This document shows, piece after piece, positions 46,279 to 60,072 of a stretch of 64,000 nt of DNA (position 1 is the stretch's first letter; every line of letters begins with the position of its first letter). This DNA is from Chlamydoabsidia padenii (lineage: Eukaryota; Mucoromycota; Mucoromycetes; Mucorales; Cunninghamellaceae), in NCBI GenBank assembly GCA_025330725.1, contig JAIWND010000004.1, forward strand, positions 1-64,000, in the 5' to 3' direction. Position numbers and translations under genes: made by a program. The notes under the pieces are model-generated. The model ran no database searches. It was not told the origin of the DNA and saw only the letters and a list, made by a program, of their open reading frames with translations.

Positions 46279-47336
46279 TAATTGTAATCTCTCCTCCTCC
46301 CCTCTCACTTGGTTTAGTATTATTTATTTGTTTAGTTTGTTACTCTTTTGTATAGCGTCCTTAATGTAGAATATTATTTATGTAATAAAAAATTGTCTTG
46401 TTTCGAGGCTTATGTATTAATATATGGTTGTCTCTTGTTGTTTGTCCCATTCATGTAATACCTCGGTTTTAGTTGGAAGACCCATCATGCAAGTTCAATT
46501 CCCGATCCCGATTGTCAAAATCCCGCCAGAGTCATTGACGAACGAAAGTTTAAGCATTACCCCATACATACTTGTCGCATGATTCTTCTATAGTCAAACG
46601 ATACTAATGAGTAGCGTGACCATAGTTTATTTTATCGCTCATTCCTATCCAACTTTTTTCTAGGTGAGCGTTAAAATGAAATGCCCATCAAAAAAAAAAC
46701 ACAAGAGAAACCGAAAAAAAAAAAAAAAAACATTTTTTTCATTACTCACTCAATTATCAACCGATGCTAATGATTAAAGTGGCTGTATGCATTCTATGGT
46801 GTATTTACTACATACTTTACAGCAAATGCCAAATGATCAGACCCTTGCATCAATCAGGTCAAGCTTGAGATAGTATGTACCTGTAACTATATCCTGGTTT
46901 TCAAAAAAAGAAAAACTGGACCCAGCTACATTTTTTTTTTTTTTTTTTTCACAAAAGTCAGGCTAAAACGATCTTGAGGCTATATTGCTCCATACAGTGG
47001 ACTTCGTGCATTGGCCATTATGTAAATTTTGTTGGAAATAGGCTAAGGAATGCTAATGGTCACTTTTGTCATTAGCATCACTTGTCCATTAAGGCAGTAG
47101 AACTCTCTTAAGATTCAAGGTAAGGGTAAGCGGGTTTTGAAATAACTTTTGTCATGTCCACTTTAATAGCAATCCATCACTACCAACTTGGATTAGAATT
47201 CAAGTCCATAAGTTTTATTAGAATCATGATGGTAAATGAGACTACAGCCTTGTTTTTATTGTTAAAAAAAAGTAATAAGGGGAGGGGGGGAGAGGTACCA
47301 CATAATACTAAATCATATAATCTACCACCGGCCACG
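46279..47336. other. Convergent spacer holding dispersed repeat copy B
   Basis: Lies between the 3' ends of the kinesin and V-ATPase genes. Contains an imperfect element (GGCGGGATTTTGACAA on the reverse strand, about 46512-46527), A and T tracts and the repeat copy at 46952-47142. No gene seen. Confidence 0.5.
46952..47142 (-). repeat. Dispersed repeat, copy B
   Basis: Reverse-complement counterpart of 3701-3888. Both copies end next to the phrase GCGGGTTTT/AAAACCCGC, and both sit in 3' gene-free spacers. Confidence 0.75.
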
Positions 47337-50151
<2,815 letters not shown>

Positions 50152-50314
50152 TTTGTTAAGAGGAATACAAAATAGAGTGATAAAGAGGTATATATATGAA
50201 GGGAAAAAAAAAAAAAAGTAAAGCTGTGACAAAGGAGGGGAAGAGAAAGAAAGAGGCGTTTTATTTCGGGGAAGAATCTTGATGTTTCAAAATGACGTGG
50301 TTGGTCCAGGAAAG

Positions 50315-50326
50315 CGGGATTTGAAA
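50315..50326 (+). promoter_or_regulatory. CGGGATTTGAAA element near the VMA1 and adjacent small ORF starts
   Basis: Exact copy (AAGCGGGATTTGAAAATAAAG) about 165 bases from the VMA1 ATG and only 7 bases before the ATG at 50333 on the plus strand. This argues that VMA1 is the gene it serves. Confidence 0.5.
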
Positions 50327-50332
50327 ATAAAG

Positions 50333-50548
50333 ATGCTTCCTCCATTCGTTCATGGTGAACGCCCTACTGTCAAGTTGAATGATGTACCATGGATCGAAAT
50401 GGAAAACATCGGCCGTTTAACGTTATATGATAATAAAAAAGTGCGTCGGTATAAGAAAGTCGTCCTTTTTCGTTTTTTCCAAGTGAGTACATTTCATCAG
50501 GTCGATCATTCTCCCCAATATCATCTAACAAGCACACTCAAGACATAG
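50333..50548 (+). CDS. Short open frame of unknown status, divergent to VMA1
   Basis: 71 codons starting MLPPFVHGERPTVKL and including DVPWIEMENIGRLTLYDN then KKVRRYKKVVLFRFFQ. The first 55 codons look protein-like; after a GTGAGT donor-like site at about 50483 the remainder looks random. This could be the first exon of a gene whose later exons I could not find in 50500-51480, or a fragment left by a rearrangement. No family recognised. Confidence 0.3.
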   Translation: MLPPFVHGERPTVKLNDVPWIEMENIGRLTLYDNKKVRRYKKVVLFRFFQVSTFHQVDHSPQYHLTSTLKT

Positions 50549-51483
50549 CATCAAACAGACAATAAAAAAAAAAAAGTGATGACTGGTTATGTCAAAGCAA
50601 ACCATTAGCCGATCCGCCATGTCGAAGCTGCACTTCACAACTAGCGTCCAAAAAGAGGATGCAACTAGTTCAACCCCCGCCATGCCTCCCTGATCGGCAA
50701 TTGAGAATTCCCCAAGCATGATCAATGCATTGATTGCTTTCCATATCCAGTAAACAACAGATCTTCTATCAAAACAAACATAATCGATGTACCAACACAC
50801 TTGGTTGTGGAGTTATCAAATGTATACGGGACAGGTTTACCCATGATCAAGGGTCAAATGATGATTGGCTGTGAATACTTGGACCTCGGAATGGAAATCT
50901 GCGCACAAGATTCGTTTCCATTATAAAGTGTGTGTTGATAACATACATAATAGTGCAATGTCTTTCTTTCTGCCAGAACGGTTATTTCCCTTGACCTTTT
51001 CCACAAGCCAGAAAACCTGTTCCTGAAAAAAAAATACTGTTTTCAATTTCCGACATTATTTCATCTTTCCACTTTGTGTGCTTCCCCATCCTAACAAAAA
51101 GTCATGCCAATCAAACATTGAATAAGGAGGTCATACACGGACAGGGAGAAATAAAAACCGAAGCGTGGAATACAGTAAATCCAGCATCTTTAGTGTGGAT
51201 TCCCAGCGGAGAGAGGAGGATTTCGGAAGCTAAATATTCTTACAAGACAACTGATTGGTCAGGAGCTCTTGGAAATATAGCCAGCGCAAAAATTTTTTAT
51301 AGACAGCTGAGTCGGCTTCAAAAAAGGGAGGAAAAGTCAAAAAAAGAAAAAAGCTCTTTTCTTTCTCTCTTCTTTTTCAATCCATTCCCTTTAAACTACC
51401 CATCTTTTTTTAATCTCTCCTCCCCACTCTTTTACCTCTTCTTCTTATATACTTCATCTCATCCCTCCTATTCTACACTAGTC
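50549..51483. other. Spacer before the dicarboxylate carrier gene
   Basis: About 930 bases without a convincing gene. A long open frame in phase with the carrier extends upstream from 51076, but it has no domain, and its last part translates a C/T-rich leader. An imperfect element (TTTTCAATTTCCGAC, about 51040) lies here. Confidence 0.35.
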
Positions 51484-52540
51484 ATGTCTACTAAACGATC
51501 AACACCGTTTTACTTTGGCGGTGCTGCCTCATGTATTGCTGCTATAGTGGTGCATCCTTTTGATTTAACTAAGGTACGCTTACAAAACTCCAAAGGCTCT
51601 GGTAATCAAGGCATGTTTGCTACTATGGTCAAGATCGCTCGAACGGAAGGTCCTTTACAACTATATGCTGGGTTATCTGCCAGTATTCTTCGACAAGCAA
51701 CTTACTCCACTGTACGATTTGGCGGTTATGAAAAAATGAAGCGCATTGTATCCAAAGATAAAGGTAACCCATTCCACTTCCTCATGTGCTGTGATGATTC
51801 AGCTAATCCATTCTTCTTCTTCTCTAGATCCTAATGTATGGCAAATGTTAGTTGCTTCTAGTACAGCCGGTGCTCTTGGTGGTGCTTGCGGTAATCCTGG
51901 TGATGTGGTGAATGTGCGTATGCAGTATGATGGCCAACTTCCTGTACAACAACGACGAAACTACAAACATGCTCTGGATGGTGTGGTGCGTATTGCTCGA
52001 GAAGAAGGTGTTGCCTCCCTCTTCCGAGGATTGGGACCTAACATGAACCGTGCGATTCTGATGACTTCCTCTCAATGCGTCTCCTATGATACCTTCAAGG
52101 ATCTTCTTCTCCGTTACAGTCCTTTACAAGATGGTTTGATTCTTCACTTTACTTCTAGTACACTTGCTGTAAGTTGACCGAAAAAAAAAAAAAAAAGGAT
52201 ATTCAGGGGAAAAAAAAGATGATTGGCTGCGGTGACAGAATGACTCATTTGTTGAACTCCTTTTAATCAATAGGGTTTGGTGGCAACGACGGTTTGCTCT
52301 CCTGTAGATGTAATTAAAACTCGAATCATGACAGCAAGCTCCTCTGATCGAAAAATGTCATCACTTAATGTCATGTCAAGTATGTACCGAAATGAAGGAT
52401 TGGCTTCCTTCTTCAAAGGATGGACTCCCGCTTTTATTCGACTGGCTCCACAAACAATCATCACCTTTGTAGTATTAGAACAATTCAAGAAATGGCACTC
52501 TTCATGGCATGATCGTGGTTTGATCGATGCCAAGATTTAG
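51484..52540 (+). CDS. DIC1: Mitochondrial dicarboxylate carrier (SLC25 family)
   Basis: Three exons, 51484-51763, 51828-52168 and 52274-52540; 295 residues, the usual length. Three repeats each carry the carrier signature after the first helix: PFDLTKVRLQ, PGDVVNVRMQ and PVDVIKTRIM. The second-half signatures (GPLQLYAGLSASILRQATYS, GVASLFRGLGPNMNRA, GLASFFKGWTPAFIRLAPQ) follow. RQATYSTVRFGGYE and RNYKHALDGVVRIAREEG are close to yeast Dic1 and human SLC25A10, which exchange malate or succinate for phosphate across the inner membrane. The close relative, the 2-oxoglutarate carrier, is a weaker alternative. No presequence, as normal for this family. Confidence 0.88.
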
Positions 52541-53995
52541 ATTACTTTTTATAGCTACCCTTTATACACAGCATATCCTATTATCATAATAAACATCATT
52601 TTTTATCTTTTACTTAATTTGCCACCCTCCCCCTCAATCTTTACTACATGTAGACTTTTTAACAATAAACTCGATCAATGTTTACCTAATCCATTTTGTG
52701 GGTTAAAGTTTGACTTTTTGATAGAAAATGTGGGGTAAAATAGAAATATACAAAATCATAATTATACCTCGCACTCCAGTAAAATCCCGTAATGTCCCGC
52801 TCTTCTTAATGTATCGGAACTTTAATTCTTCATCCAGGGATCAAAGGGAATCATATGGTCATATCGTTTTTTATGGTACAAAAAAAAAAAAAAAAAAAAA
52901 GAGGACAGTAGTATTGATGTTTTCGATAGTCTTGTCTTTTGAGGATTCTTTTCATTTTAGATACAAAGATCGGTGACAAGATGGTTGATTGTATAAATCA
53001 ATCAGATTCCCCAGTATGCGATTTAACTACACCAGTATCAAATATTATGTCCTCCAAATCCTTTTTGTCCGCTTTCTACCTTGATTGTGTCCTGCATGAA
53101 TTCTTTGGTCAATCCCAGCTATACAAAATTCATGCATTTCAAAAAAAAAAAAAAAACTTTAAACACCGCCAATATGCGGATGCCCGATGAGGAAGAACGA
53201 TCGGATCTATTTCTTTTTTGCAGTTATCACCTTTAATATAACCATCTACAATGCATTTAACAATTACTTATGATAATTAGGATACCTACTATATCAATAG
53301 CATGCCCATACTACTGACAAATGGGACAATGTAATGAGATTAGCAGCGTCCCTAGCCATCCGACTAGATTGACCATGAACATGAAGGCACAGAAAGTGTT
53401 ATTGTAAGTATAGAAAACACAGAAAACTTGCCTGTACAATATTTTACTTTTCAATGGGATATAGAGGGTAAATGCAGAGAACAGGCTGTGCAACCTCATG
53501 TTGCCACCTCTTTAGACGATCCAACGACGAATCTACCTGTTTAGTTTATTTTCTATTATGTGTATTAGTATAGTCATGGAGCATGTGTAAGTACCTTTAA
53601 CAGTACCCAACTTGCCAAAGAGAGGAGGGGGTCGGGGTTTGATACTATGGAGTGATAAATTTATGCACTCACTTATTATTATCCAAAAGAAGTTCTCTTC
53701 CTTTCAGGTCTTAAATTATGCCCACATTTTATTTTTTACCTATCTCACCCACATAAAGGGAGCTTTTTAAGAATGCATCAAAGCAAATTACATAACTTTT
53801 GTATGAAAATCGCCTATCAAACTAGACTGGTCCTTCCACCTCCTTACAGAGCGGTGATCGGGATTTGAAAATAAAGTTCCCTTACGTTAGAACTACGTTG
53901 GGATATAAATATCTTTTACTTTTTTTTTTTCTTTTCTTCTTATTTCAAACCTCTCTTTTACTTTTATCTCTTATTCTTGTCAGTCTAACACAATT
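52541..53995. other. Spacer before glutamate dehydrogenase
   Basis: About 1.45 kb. Contains A tracts (52880-52900, 53139-53155), no coding sequence I can support, and the GDH promoter with an exact CGGGATTTGAAA element at 53860 and a TATA-like ATATAAATA at about 53902. Confidence 0.45.
53860..53871 (+). promoter_or_regulatory. CGGGATTTGAAA element upstream of glutamate dehydrogenase
   Basis: Exact copy (ATCGGGATTTGAAAATAAAG), 136 bases before the ATG. The same sixteen-base core plus AATAAAG occurs in the VMA1 promoter. Confidence 0.55.
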
Positions 53996-55996
53996 ATGGC
54001 CTTCCTCTTGAAACAATTACCACAAACGTAAGTCTTGACTCATGCTTTGATTTTGACTGACTGAATGATTATACTAATCCCCCTTTCTTTGTCAATTGAC
54101 TTAGTACGCGTCCCATGGTTGCTGCTGCTGCCCGTCGTGCTGCCATGCCTGCTCTTCTTCGCTCCATGACTACTTGTAAGAAGCTTCTCAGCTCTGATTA
54201 AAGAAAACTCGTCAATGTCTAATCCTTCTTTACTTCTTTCTCTCAATAGCTGCTACTCAAGTTGCCTGTGAAGCTCATGAACCCTCCTTTTTGCAATCTG
54301 TGGAATCTTACTATGACCAAGCTGCCAAGATTAGTAACGTGAATCCTGGTACCTTGAGCCATCTTCGTGCTGTGGACTCACTTCTCCGCGTCACTTTCCC
54401 CATTGAATTGGGCGATGGCAAGTATGAAGTTATTGAAGGTATTAAAAAACAAAATCATTATCATCATTACATCCATCCAACTTTGCTCTAACATACGATT
54501 CCCCTTATTAGGTTACCGTGCTCAACATTCTCGCCATCGTCTCCCTGTCAAGGGTGGTATCCGTTACTCTGAAGAAGTGGACTTGCAAGAAGTTGAAGGT
54601 ATGTGACAACAACCCTGAACGGGAAAGGGGTGGGGATGATGGTATATCATTGGTAAATGCGGATACATCTCCATGTCTCCGTTTTAATACGAAGATATTA
54701 TCCTCACCTTAGCTTTGTAAAAAGGGAGTTATTCAAACTAATCCTTTTATTTCTTCTCTTCTGTTTTAGCTTTGGCTTCCTTGATGACCTACAAGTGTGC
54801 TGTAGTGGATGTCCCTTGTAAGTTTTAAATTGCAGAAAAGAACCCCCCAAATTCCCATACTATTACCATTTTGGTATACTAATTCCCACGGGGTTTCTCA
54901 TTGTTTTGTAATAGTCGGTGGTGCAAAGGGCGGTGTCAAGATTGATCCCAGAAAATACACAGTCGAACAATTAGAACGTATTACTCGTCGTTTCACCATG
55001 GAATTGTGCCAAAAGAACTTTATTGGTGTTGGTACTGATGTTCCTGCTCCTGATGTTGGTAAGTATAACTATATAATATGATATTGAAAAAAGAATATTA
55101 ACTCTCTCTTTCTCTCTTTTATGTTAGGTACTGGTCCTCGTGAAATGTCATGGATTGTGGATACTTATAGACAATTCAATCCTAACGATGTGAATGCTGC
55201 TGGTTGTGTTACTGGTAAACCATTGTCTCAAGGTGGTGTTCGAGGTCGTACCGAATCTACTGGTTTGGGTATTTACTACAGGTAATAAAATGGGTACTCG
55301 GTTGATTGATCCGATTGAAACTCATCTTCCTTTATTTTATTTGTTTATCCTATAGTATTCGCGAATTCCTGTCCTATCCCGAAGTCCAAAAGAAAACTGG
55401 ATTGAATGGCCGAGTCAAGGATGCCAGTGTCGTTGTCCAAGGTTTTGGTAATGTTGGCTACTATGTCTCCAAATTCTTTGAAAACAATGGGTAAGAACGA
55501 AAAAAAAAAAAAAAAAAAGTCTCTTTGATTAATATATAATGCTTATCATTTCTTTATATCTAGTGCCAAAGTGATCGGTGTTGGTGAACGTGATTGTGCC
55601 ATCTATGATCCTAATGGTTTGAATGTCGAAGAACTCCACAAATACTACACCGAAAAAGGCACCTTCCGAGGCTACTCTTCTACTGCACAAATCATTGAAG
55701 ATTCCGTCAAGATCCTCGAAACCGAATGTGATATCCTGATTCCTGCTGCTCTCGAACGTCAAATAGGTTTGGTCAATTGCGACAAGATCAAGGCCAAGGT
55801 GATTGGTGAAGGGGCTAACGGACCTGTGACTCCTGCTGCTCACGAAGCTTTAGAAAAACGTGGTGTGGTCATCCTTCCTGACTTGTTATTGAATGCTGGT
55901 GGTGTCACTGTGTCTTACTTTGAATGGTTGAAGAACTTGTCTCACGTCCGATTCGGTCGTATGAACAAGAAGTGGGATGAAGCTATGGTAAAGTAC

Positions 55997-56029
<33 letters not shown>

Positions 56030-56344
56030 TGATGATGAATAGGGTGACTAAATAACTTTATTGTATATTGTGACCTTGGTTAACAGCGCCTCAAGTTGTT
56101 TACCCTTGTCGAAGAAAATGCTGGTCGTACTTTAACAGAAGCTGAACGCAAGGCTATTGTCCATGGTGCTGAAGAAGCTGATTTGGTCTACTCTGGTCTT
56201 GAGGATACTATGATTCAAGCTTGTGAAGAAACTCGTCAAACTGCTGCTCTCAAAAACGTGGACTTCCGAACTGCTGCCTATCTCAATGCCATTCAAAAGA
56301 TTGCTGCTGTCTATGAAGGATCTGGTATGCTCTTTATGCATTAG
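53996..56344 (+). CDS. Mitochondrial glutamate dehydrogenase, animal-type hexameric form
   Basis: Ten exons: 53996-54027, 54105-54175, 54250-54438, 54512-54598, 54770-54817, 54915-55058, 55128-55281, 55356-55490, 55564-55987, 56087-56344; 513 residues. The Ala/Arg-rich start ([19 protein letters not shown]) is a mitochondrial presequence. Active-site text is PVKGGIRYS, with the glutamate-binding lysine, and [13 protein letters not shown]; the Rossmann nucleotide motif is [37 protein letters not shown] is typical of the roughly 500-residue GDHs found in animals and early-diverging fungi, unlike the short NADP form or the 115-kDa NAD form of yeasts. It converts glutamate to 2-oxoglutarate and ammonia with NAD(P). 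The regulatory antenna of animals lies in 420-470 there; here only a compact equivalent is seen. Confidence 0.93.
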
Positions 56345-56568
56345 ATTCATCTTGATTAGTCATCTATTGTCCCTTGCTCCTTTTTTATTTTCTTGTTTTG
56401 TATTCTGTTTATATTTAATCAAAACCTCATAGTTTAGAACCATCCTTCCGTATTGACAATAAATTTCGACTTTTTTTATATTGTACCTCTTTAAAACAAT
56501 GTCTTGTGTAAATTGATTGGGGGTTAACGGGGGTGTTGACCAAAAAGATACATGCCGATAACTCCGCT

Positions 56569-56580
56569 TTTCAAATCCCG
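56569..56580 (-). promoter_or_regulatory. CGGGATTTGAAA element, distal copy
   Basis: Exact reverse copy about 225 bases after the GDH stop and 609 before the RRM gene start, the farthest of the intergenic copies apart from 33985. Confidence 0.35.
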
Positions 56581-56921
56581 CTTCCCGACTGGTCTCGTTT
56601 TGACACATCTTCTACCTTACGCTATACATAATGCATCTCTTTGAGATGTCATCGAGAAAGGTAAGTGTACCAACGACTGTTTCCCACGATAATCCTTTCT
56701 TTACCCCGCTAATGCTGTGACAGGATAAGCTCATTTAGGAAAGACAAAGGGGTTCACGAACCATAGTCTATGACCAATCAGTATTTCCCTTGTTTAATCA
56801 TAAAGAACCCTTTTCTTTTTTCTCGATTGTCCACTGGGGACAGAATGGACCACTCCTTGGAAAACAACCGTGTTGTTCTCTCCTCCTTCTTCCGTGAAGG
56901 GGGTAGTACAAAAAGGTTGAC

Positions 56922-56933
56922 CGGGATTTGAAA
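56922..56933 (+). promoter_or_regulatory. CGGGATTTGAAA element upstream of the two-RRM gene
   Basis: Exact copy 267 bases before the ATG, or about 190 along a spliced leader if the proposed 5' intron is real. Confidence 0.5.
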
Positions 56934-57188
56934 TTACTGCGACGAAAAGTTTTGTATTTCAAAGCTCGCCACATTTTTTTTTCTTTTCCTTTCTTTTCTT
57001 TTCCATCTGTTCAATTTTTACAAATCAAACAACAACAACAACCTCTTTTTTTTTTTTTTAATTTATTTGTGGTAAGTTGATTTAAACTTGTTATATATGC
57101 ACCATTGTCTTTATGGTAACACTTGTTTAGATTATTTTGCCTCTCCCAGGTCCTTTTTTGCCTTGTCCCACTTCCTGTCCCAACTATA

Positions 57189-58490
57189 ATGTCTACTGAC
57201 CCAAAGCCCACCGAACAAGCTCCCATCCAAGCCGAAATTGTCACTCCTCAAGAAGACGGCCACAAGGTAAAGTACACACGCGATAAAAAAAGAAAAAAGA
57301 AAGGATAAACCAATTATTTATGTTTTTTTCTTCTTCTGATAGGTGTTTGTGGGAAACTTATCATTCAAGACAAAGGAAGAAGGTCTTGTATCATTCTTTG
57401 AAACCTCAGGAAAAGTGTAAGTGAACCCAGCCATCTTGATACTGAACACTAACACTCTTCCCTTCTTTTAATTTTTGTATGATATAGCTTGGAAGCCAAG
57501 ATCATTACTCTTCGCCCTCATTACCGCAAACGCTCAGCAGGATATGGTTTTGTCACCTTTGCAACTCTGGAAGAAACCACCAAGGCGGCCCAAGACTTGA
57601 ACAAGAAAGAATTGGATGGACGTGAAATCAATGTGGAAGTGGCTCGTCCTAAGCCCATCATTGAAGAAACAACAGCAGCTACAACAACAGCAACAACAAC
57701 AACAACAACAACAACAACAACTGATCAAGAAGCCAAGCCAACCAAGCAAAAGAAACGTCGGGCCAGAAAGAACGTAAGTTATTTCTACATATATACATAC
57801 ATATAGCACATTGGGATGAATTAACGGAATTGTTATCATTATTTTAAATAGAAGGCCAAGGCCAAGGCTACTGCTGCTGCTGCTGAAGAAGAAGAAGCAA
57901 GTGACGACATCAAGAAAACCAATGAAGATGAAAACTCTAAGGCTGATAATGAAGAAACCTCCACTCCTTCGGATACTGCCTCTGAAACTTCCTCCTCTCG
58001 TGCCCCTCGTCATCGCAAGAACAAGAAGAACAAGAAACCTGCTCAACCTCGTCGTGTCAAGAAGGAATTGACTGAACCCTCGGAAACCAGTTTGTTTGTT
58101 GGTAATCTCCCTTACTCTTCTACTGACGATACACTCAAGGATGTCTTCAAGGATCTCAAGGTAACTTCGGCTCATGTGGCTCGTATGAGAAAGTAAGTAA
58201 AAAAAAAGGGGGGGAGGAGGAGGAGGAGAGGGAAACAAGGAATAGGATCACTCACTCATATCTTTTTCTTTTTATCATCTGTATCATATAGTGGTCGCTC
58301 CAAGGGTTATGGATTTGTTGATTTGGAAACTCATGAAGAACAAACCAAGGCATTGGAAACTATCAAGGATGTCCAGGTGGAAGGCCGTACGTTGTATCTC
58401 TCGGTCGCACTCTCTGCCCCTCAACAGGACGAAGAACCCGCCAAACAAGAACAAGAAGAAAAAGAACAACCTGTGGTCGAAACAAAATGA
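57189..58490 (+). CDS. Two-RRM RNA-binding protein, probably nucleolar
   Basis: Five exons: 57189-57266, 57343-57416, 57488-57773, 57852-58192, 58292-58490; 325 residues. RRM1 (about 27-108) has RNP2 VFVGNL and RNP1 SAGYGFVTF. RRM2 (about 220-300) has RNP2 LFVGNL and RNP1 SKGYGFVDL. Between them lie a Thr-rich repeat coded by ACA triplets, two Lys/Arg-rich blocks (KKRRARKNKAKAK and HRKNKKNKKP) and an acidic stretch, the composition of nucleolar or ribosome-biogenesis factors such as fission yeast rnp24. The tail is Glu/Gln-rich. The specific RNA is unknown. Confidence 0.85.
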
Positions 58491-58690
58491 AATCATACAA
58501 TACACTAGTTTATCATATAGTTAGTATTTTTATTTGCCTCTAATAAAAAGAAATCATTGGCGTGTGTATGTGTTTTATAAAATAAAGACCTCCCTATTTA
58601 ATGTAATACCTCGTGGCCCTGTCGATCCTTCTTTTTATTCACTTCTTGTATAGTGGGTAATTTAACGACAAAAGACATTTATTTGGTAAA

Positions 58691-58738
<48 letters not shown>

Positions 58739-58771
58739 ATGTATAGGAGGTTGGAGGGGAAGGGATGTAAA
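58491..58771. repeat. Spacer with a TA microsatellite
   Basis: About 20 uninterrupted TA units at 58697-58736, between the convergent 3' ends of the RRM gene and the next gene. Useful as a variable marker; no gene. Confidence 0.8.
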
Positions 58772-59605
58772 CTAGATGGGACCAAAACCGACAGGTACTG
58801 TTTCCCTGCGACTGGGATGATAGATATCGTTTTCATTTGCGCGTGCATGAAGGGGTGTAAAAGTAACCCGTAAAGTCATCAATCGCTGTTTCCCTCCACA
58901 TTGATGACAAGAGGCTGAACACTTGTCTTGTTCAGCCATGTGTAAAGAATGGGGACAAGGGAAACCGTGATGGATCATATCATCCCACCGTTTAATTTGT
59001 GTAACGGACTTTAAATATTGCCTAGCCAGGACAGAGCCATGATAGATCGCCTTGGGCGGAGGATTACGTAGGAGAGAAAGATGAAGTGTAGATTCAGGAG
59101 GTGATGATCGGAAGGAGGGAAATCCACGAGCAATCTTTTTTTCTAGGGAAAGTAAGCCCGAGGATTGAGAGACATGCTTGATCCATTTGGATGGGGTGTG
59201 CCGGGATTTCAAAAGTGGAGTGGACATGGATGCGCGCAGGTCAGAAGTAGAAGAGGATGACGAGGAGGAAGAAGAAGAAGAAGAGAAAAAAGATGATGAT
59301 AGAGAAGTGGATGAAGAAGCAGATGGTGTTAATGATTTTCTTGTGTGTCTTCCATAATAATACAGGGATAACACTTCATCATGGTCATCATTGTTGTCTT
59401 TTATGCGGATCGGTTCAACCGAGCGAGTATTTAAACGCCGACCGAGATCAGTGGACACTTTATGAGGGTATACTGAATGGCGCTCCCCAGCTATAGTTTT
59501 TGGCAGGATGATACCTTTGGCATGATCCATGGGTGGAGGGAAGGGTGAGAGAAAGACGCGGGAAGGTGATGCAAGTGTAGATGGTAAAGTAACAGTATAA
59601 GACAT
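58772..59605 (-). CDS. Serine-rich protein of unknown function
   Basis: Single-exon frame of 277 codons. A poly-Ser/Thr region (residues about 92-120) separates an N-terminal part with basic, Pro-rich text from a C-terminal part with SKWIKHVSQSS, ARQYLKSVTQIKRWDDMIHHG and a Cys/His group (CPHSLHMAEQDKCSASCHQCG) that may bind zinc. No family recognised and no membrane span or signal. The N-terminus is uncertain: an exon-like piece upstream (59704-59787) may belong to it. A CGGGATTTCAAA copy lies within the coding region at 59202. Confidence 0.55.
   Translation of the reverse strand: MSYTVTLPSTLASPSRVFLSPFPPPMDHAKGIILPKTIAGERHSVYPHKVSTDLGRRLNTRSVEPIRIKDNNDDHDEVLSLYYYGRHTRKSLTPSASSSTSLSSSFFSSSSSSSSSSSSTSDLRASMSTPLLKSRHTPSKWIKHVSQSSGLLSLEKKIARGFPSFRSSPPESTLHLSLLRNPPPKAIYHGSVLARQYLKSVTQIKRWDDMIHHGFPCPHSLHMAEQDKCSASCHQCGGKQRLMTLRVTFTPLHARANENDIYHPSRRETVPVGFGPI
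59202..59213 (+). promoter_or_regulatory. CGGGATTTCAAA copy inside a coding region
   Basis: Exact copy about 400 bases downstream of the annotated start, antisense to the gene and coding for LLKSRHTP. This may hint that the true promoter of the gene is internal, or that the word is not limited to promoters. Confidence 0.3.
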
Positions 59606-59703
59606 GGTGATTATTAAGTTGTAAAGGAAAAAAAAGATAAAGACAAGAAAAAAAAAAAAAAAAAGAAAGGGAAAGAATCAAGTTAAATAAGCATGGATCT
59701 TAC

Positions 59704-59787
59704 CCCATCTTCAAATAGAAAACGGCGACCTGACTTAATTTGGAGTGGTTCGTGTGGTGCACATCCTTCCAATGTAAGGTGCACCGG
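59704..59787 (-). other. Exon-like fragment of uncertain ownership
   Basis: Between a CTCAG acceptor preceded by a T tract and a GTAAGA donor the minus strand reads VHLTLEGCAPHEPLQIKSG then RRFLFEDG without stops. It could be an upstream exon of the gene at 58772-59605, but no acceptor there continues the phase and no start codon was found upstream. Confidence 0.35.
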
Positions 59788-60072
59788 CTGAGATAAAAAA
59801 AAAAAAAAAAAAAAAACTTGTTCATGGAGTGCCTAGATTAGCTTATTTTTGAGTTGGGAGAGAAAGAGAAAGAGAGACAATGCACCCAAGATGGTAAATT
59901 AAGAGGTCTGTGTGATTGGTATGCGTAATTACTATTAGACATCAATCAATTCCATTGATACGTTTCAATACATATACATACATGATTTTATTATTATTAA
60001 CATTTTTATATAAAACAAACAAACATACTACACACTAAAAAGGTATATACAAACTATAAGACTAGACAAGTG

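Larger units (their letters stand above)
56345..57188. other. Spacer and leader of the two-RRM gene
   Basis: Contains two opposite copies of the recurrent element, at 56569 (reverse) and 56922 (forward). A likely 5' untranslated intron lies at about 57072-57149 (donor GTAAGTTG, acceptor CTCCCAG). No other gene seen. Confidence 0.45.

Noticed and set aside
51076..51483. Upstream extension of the dicarboxylate carrier frame
   Set aside because: The frame stays open but encodes a C/T-rich leader as Phe/Ser/Leu. Carriers of this family begin right before the first repeat, at MSTKRS.
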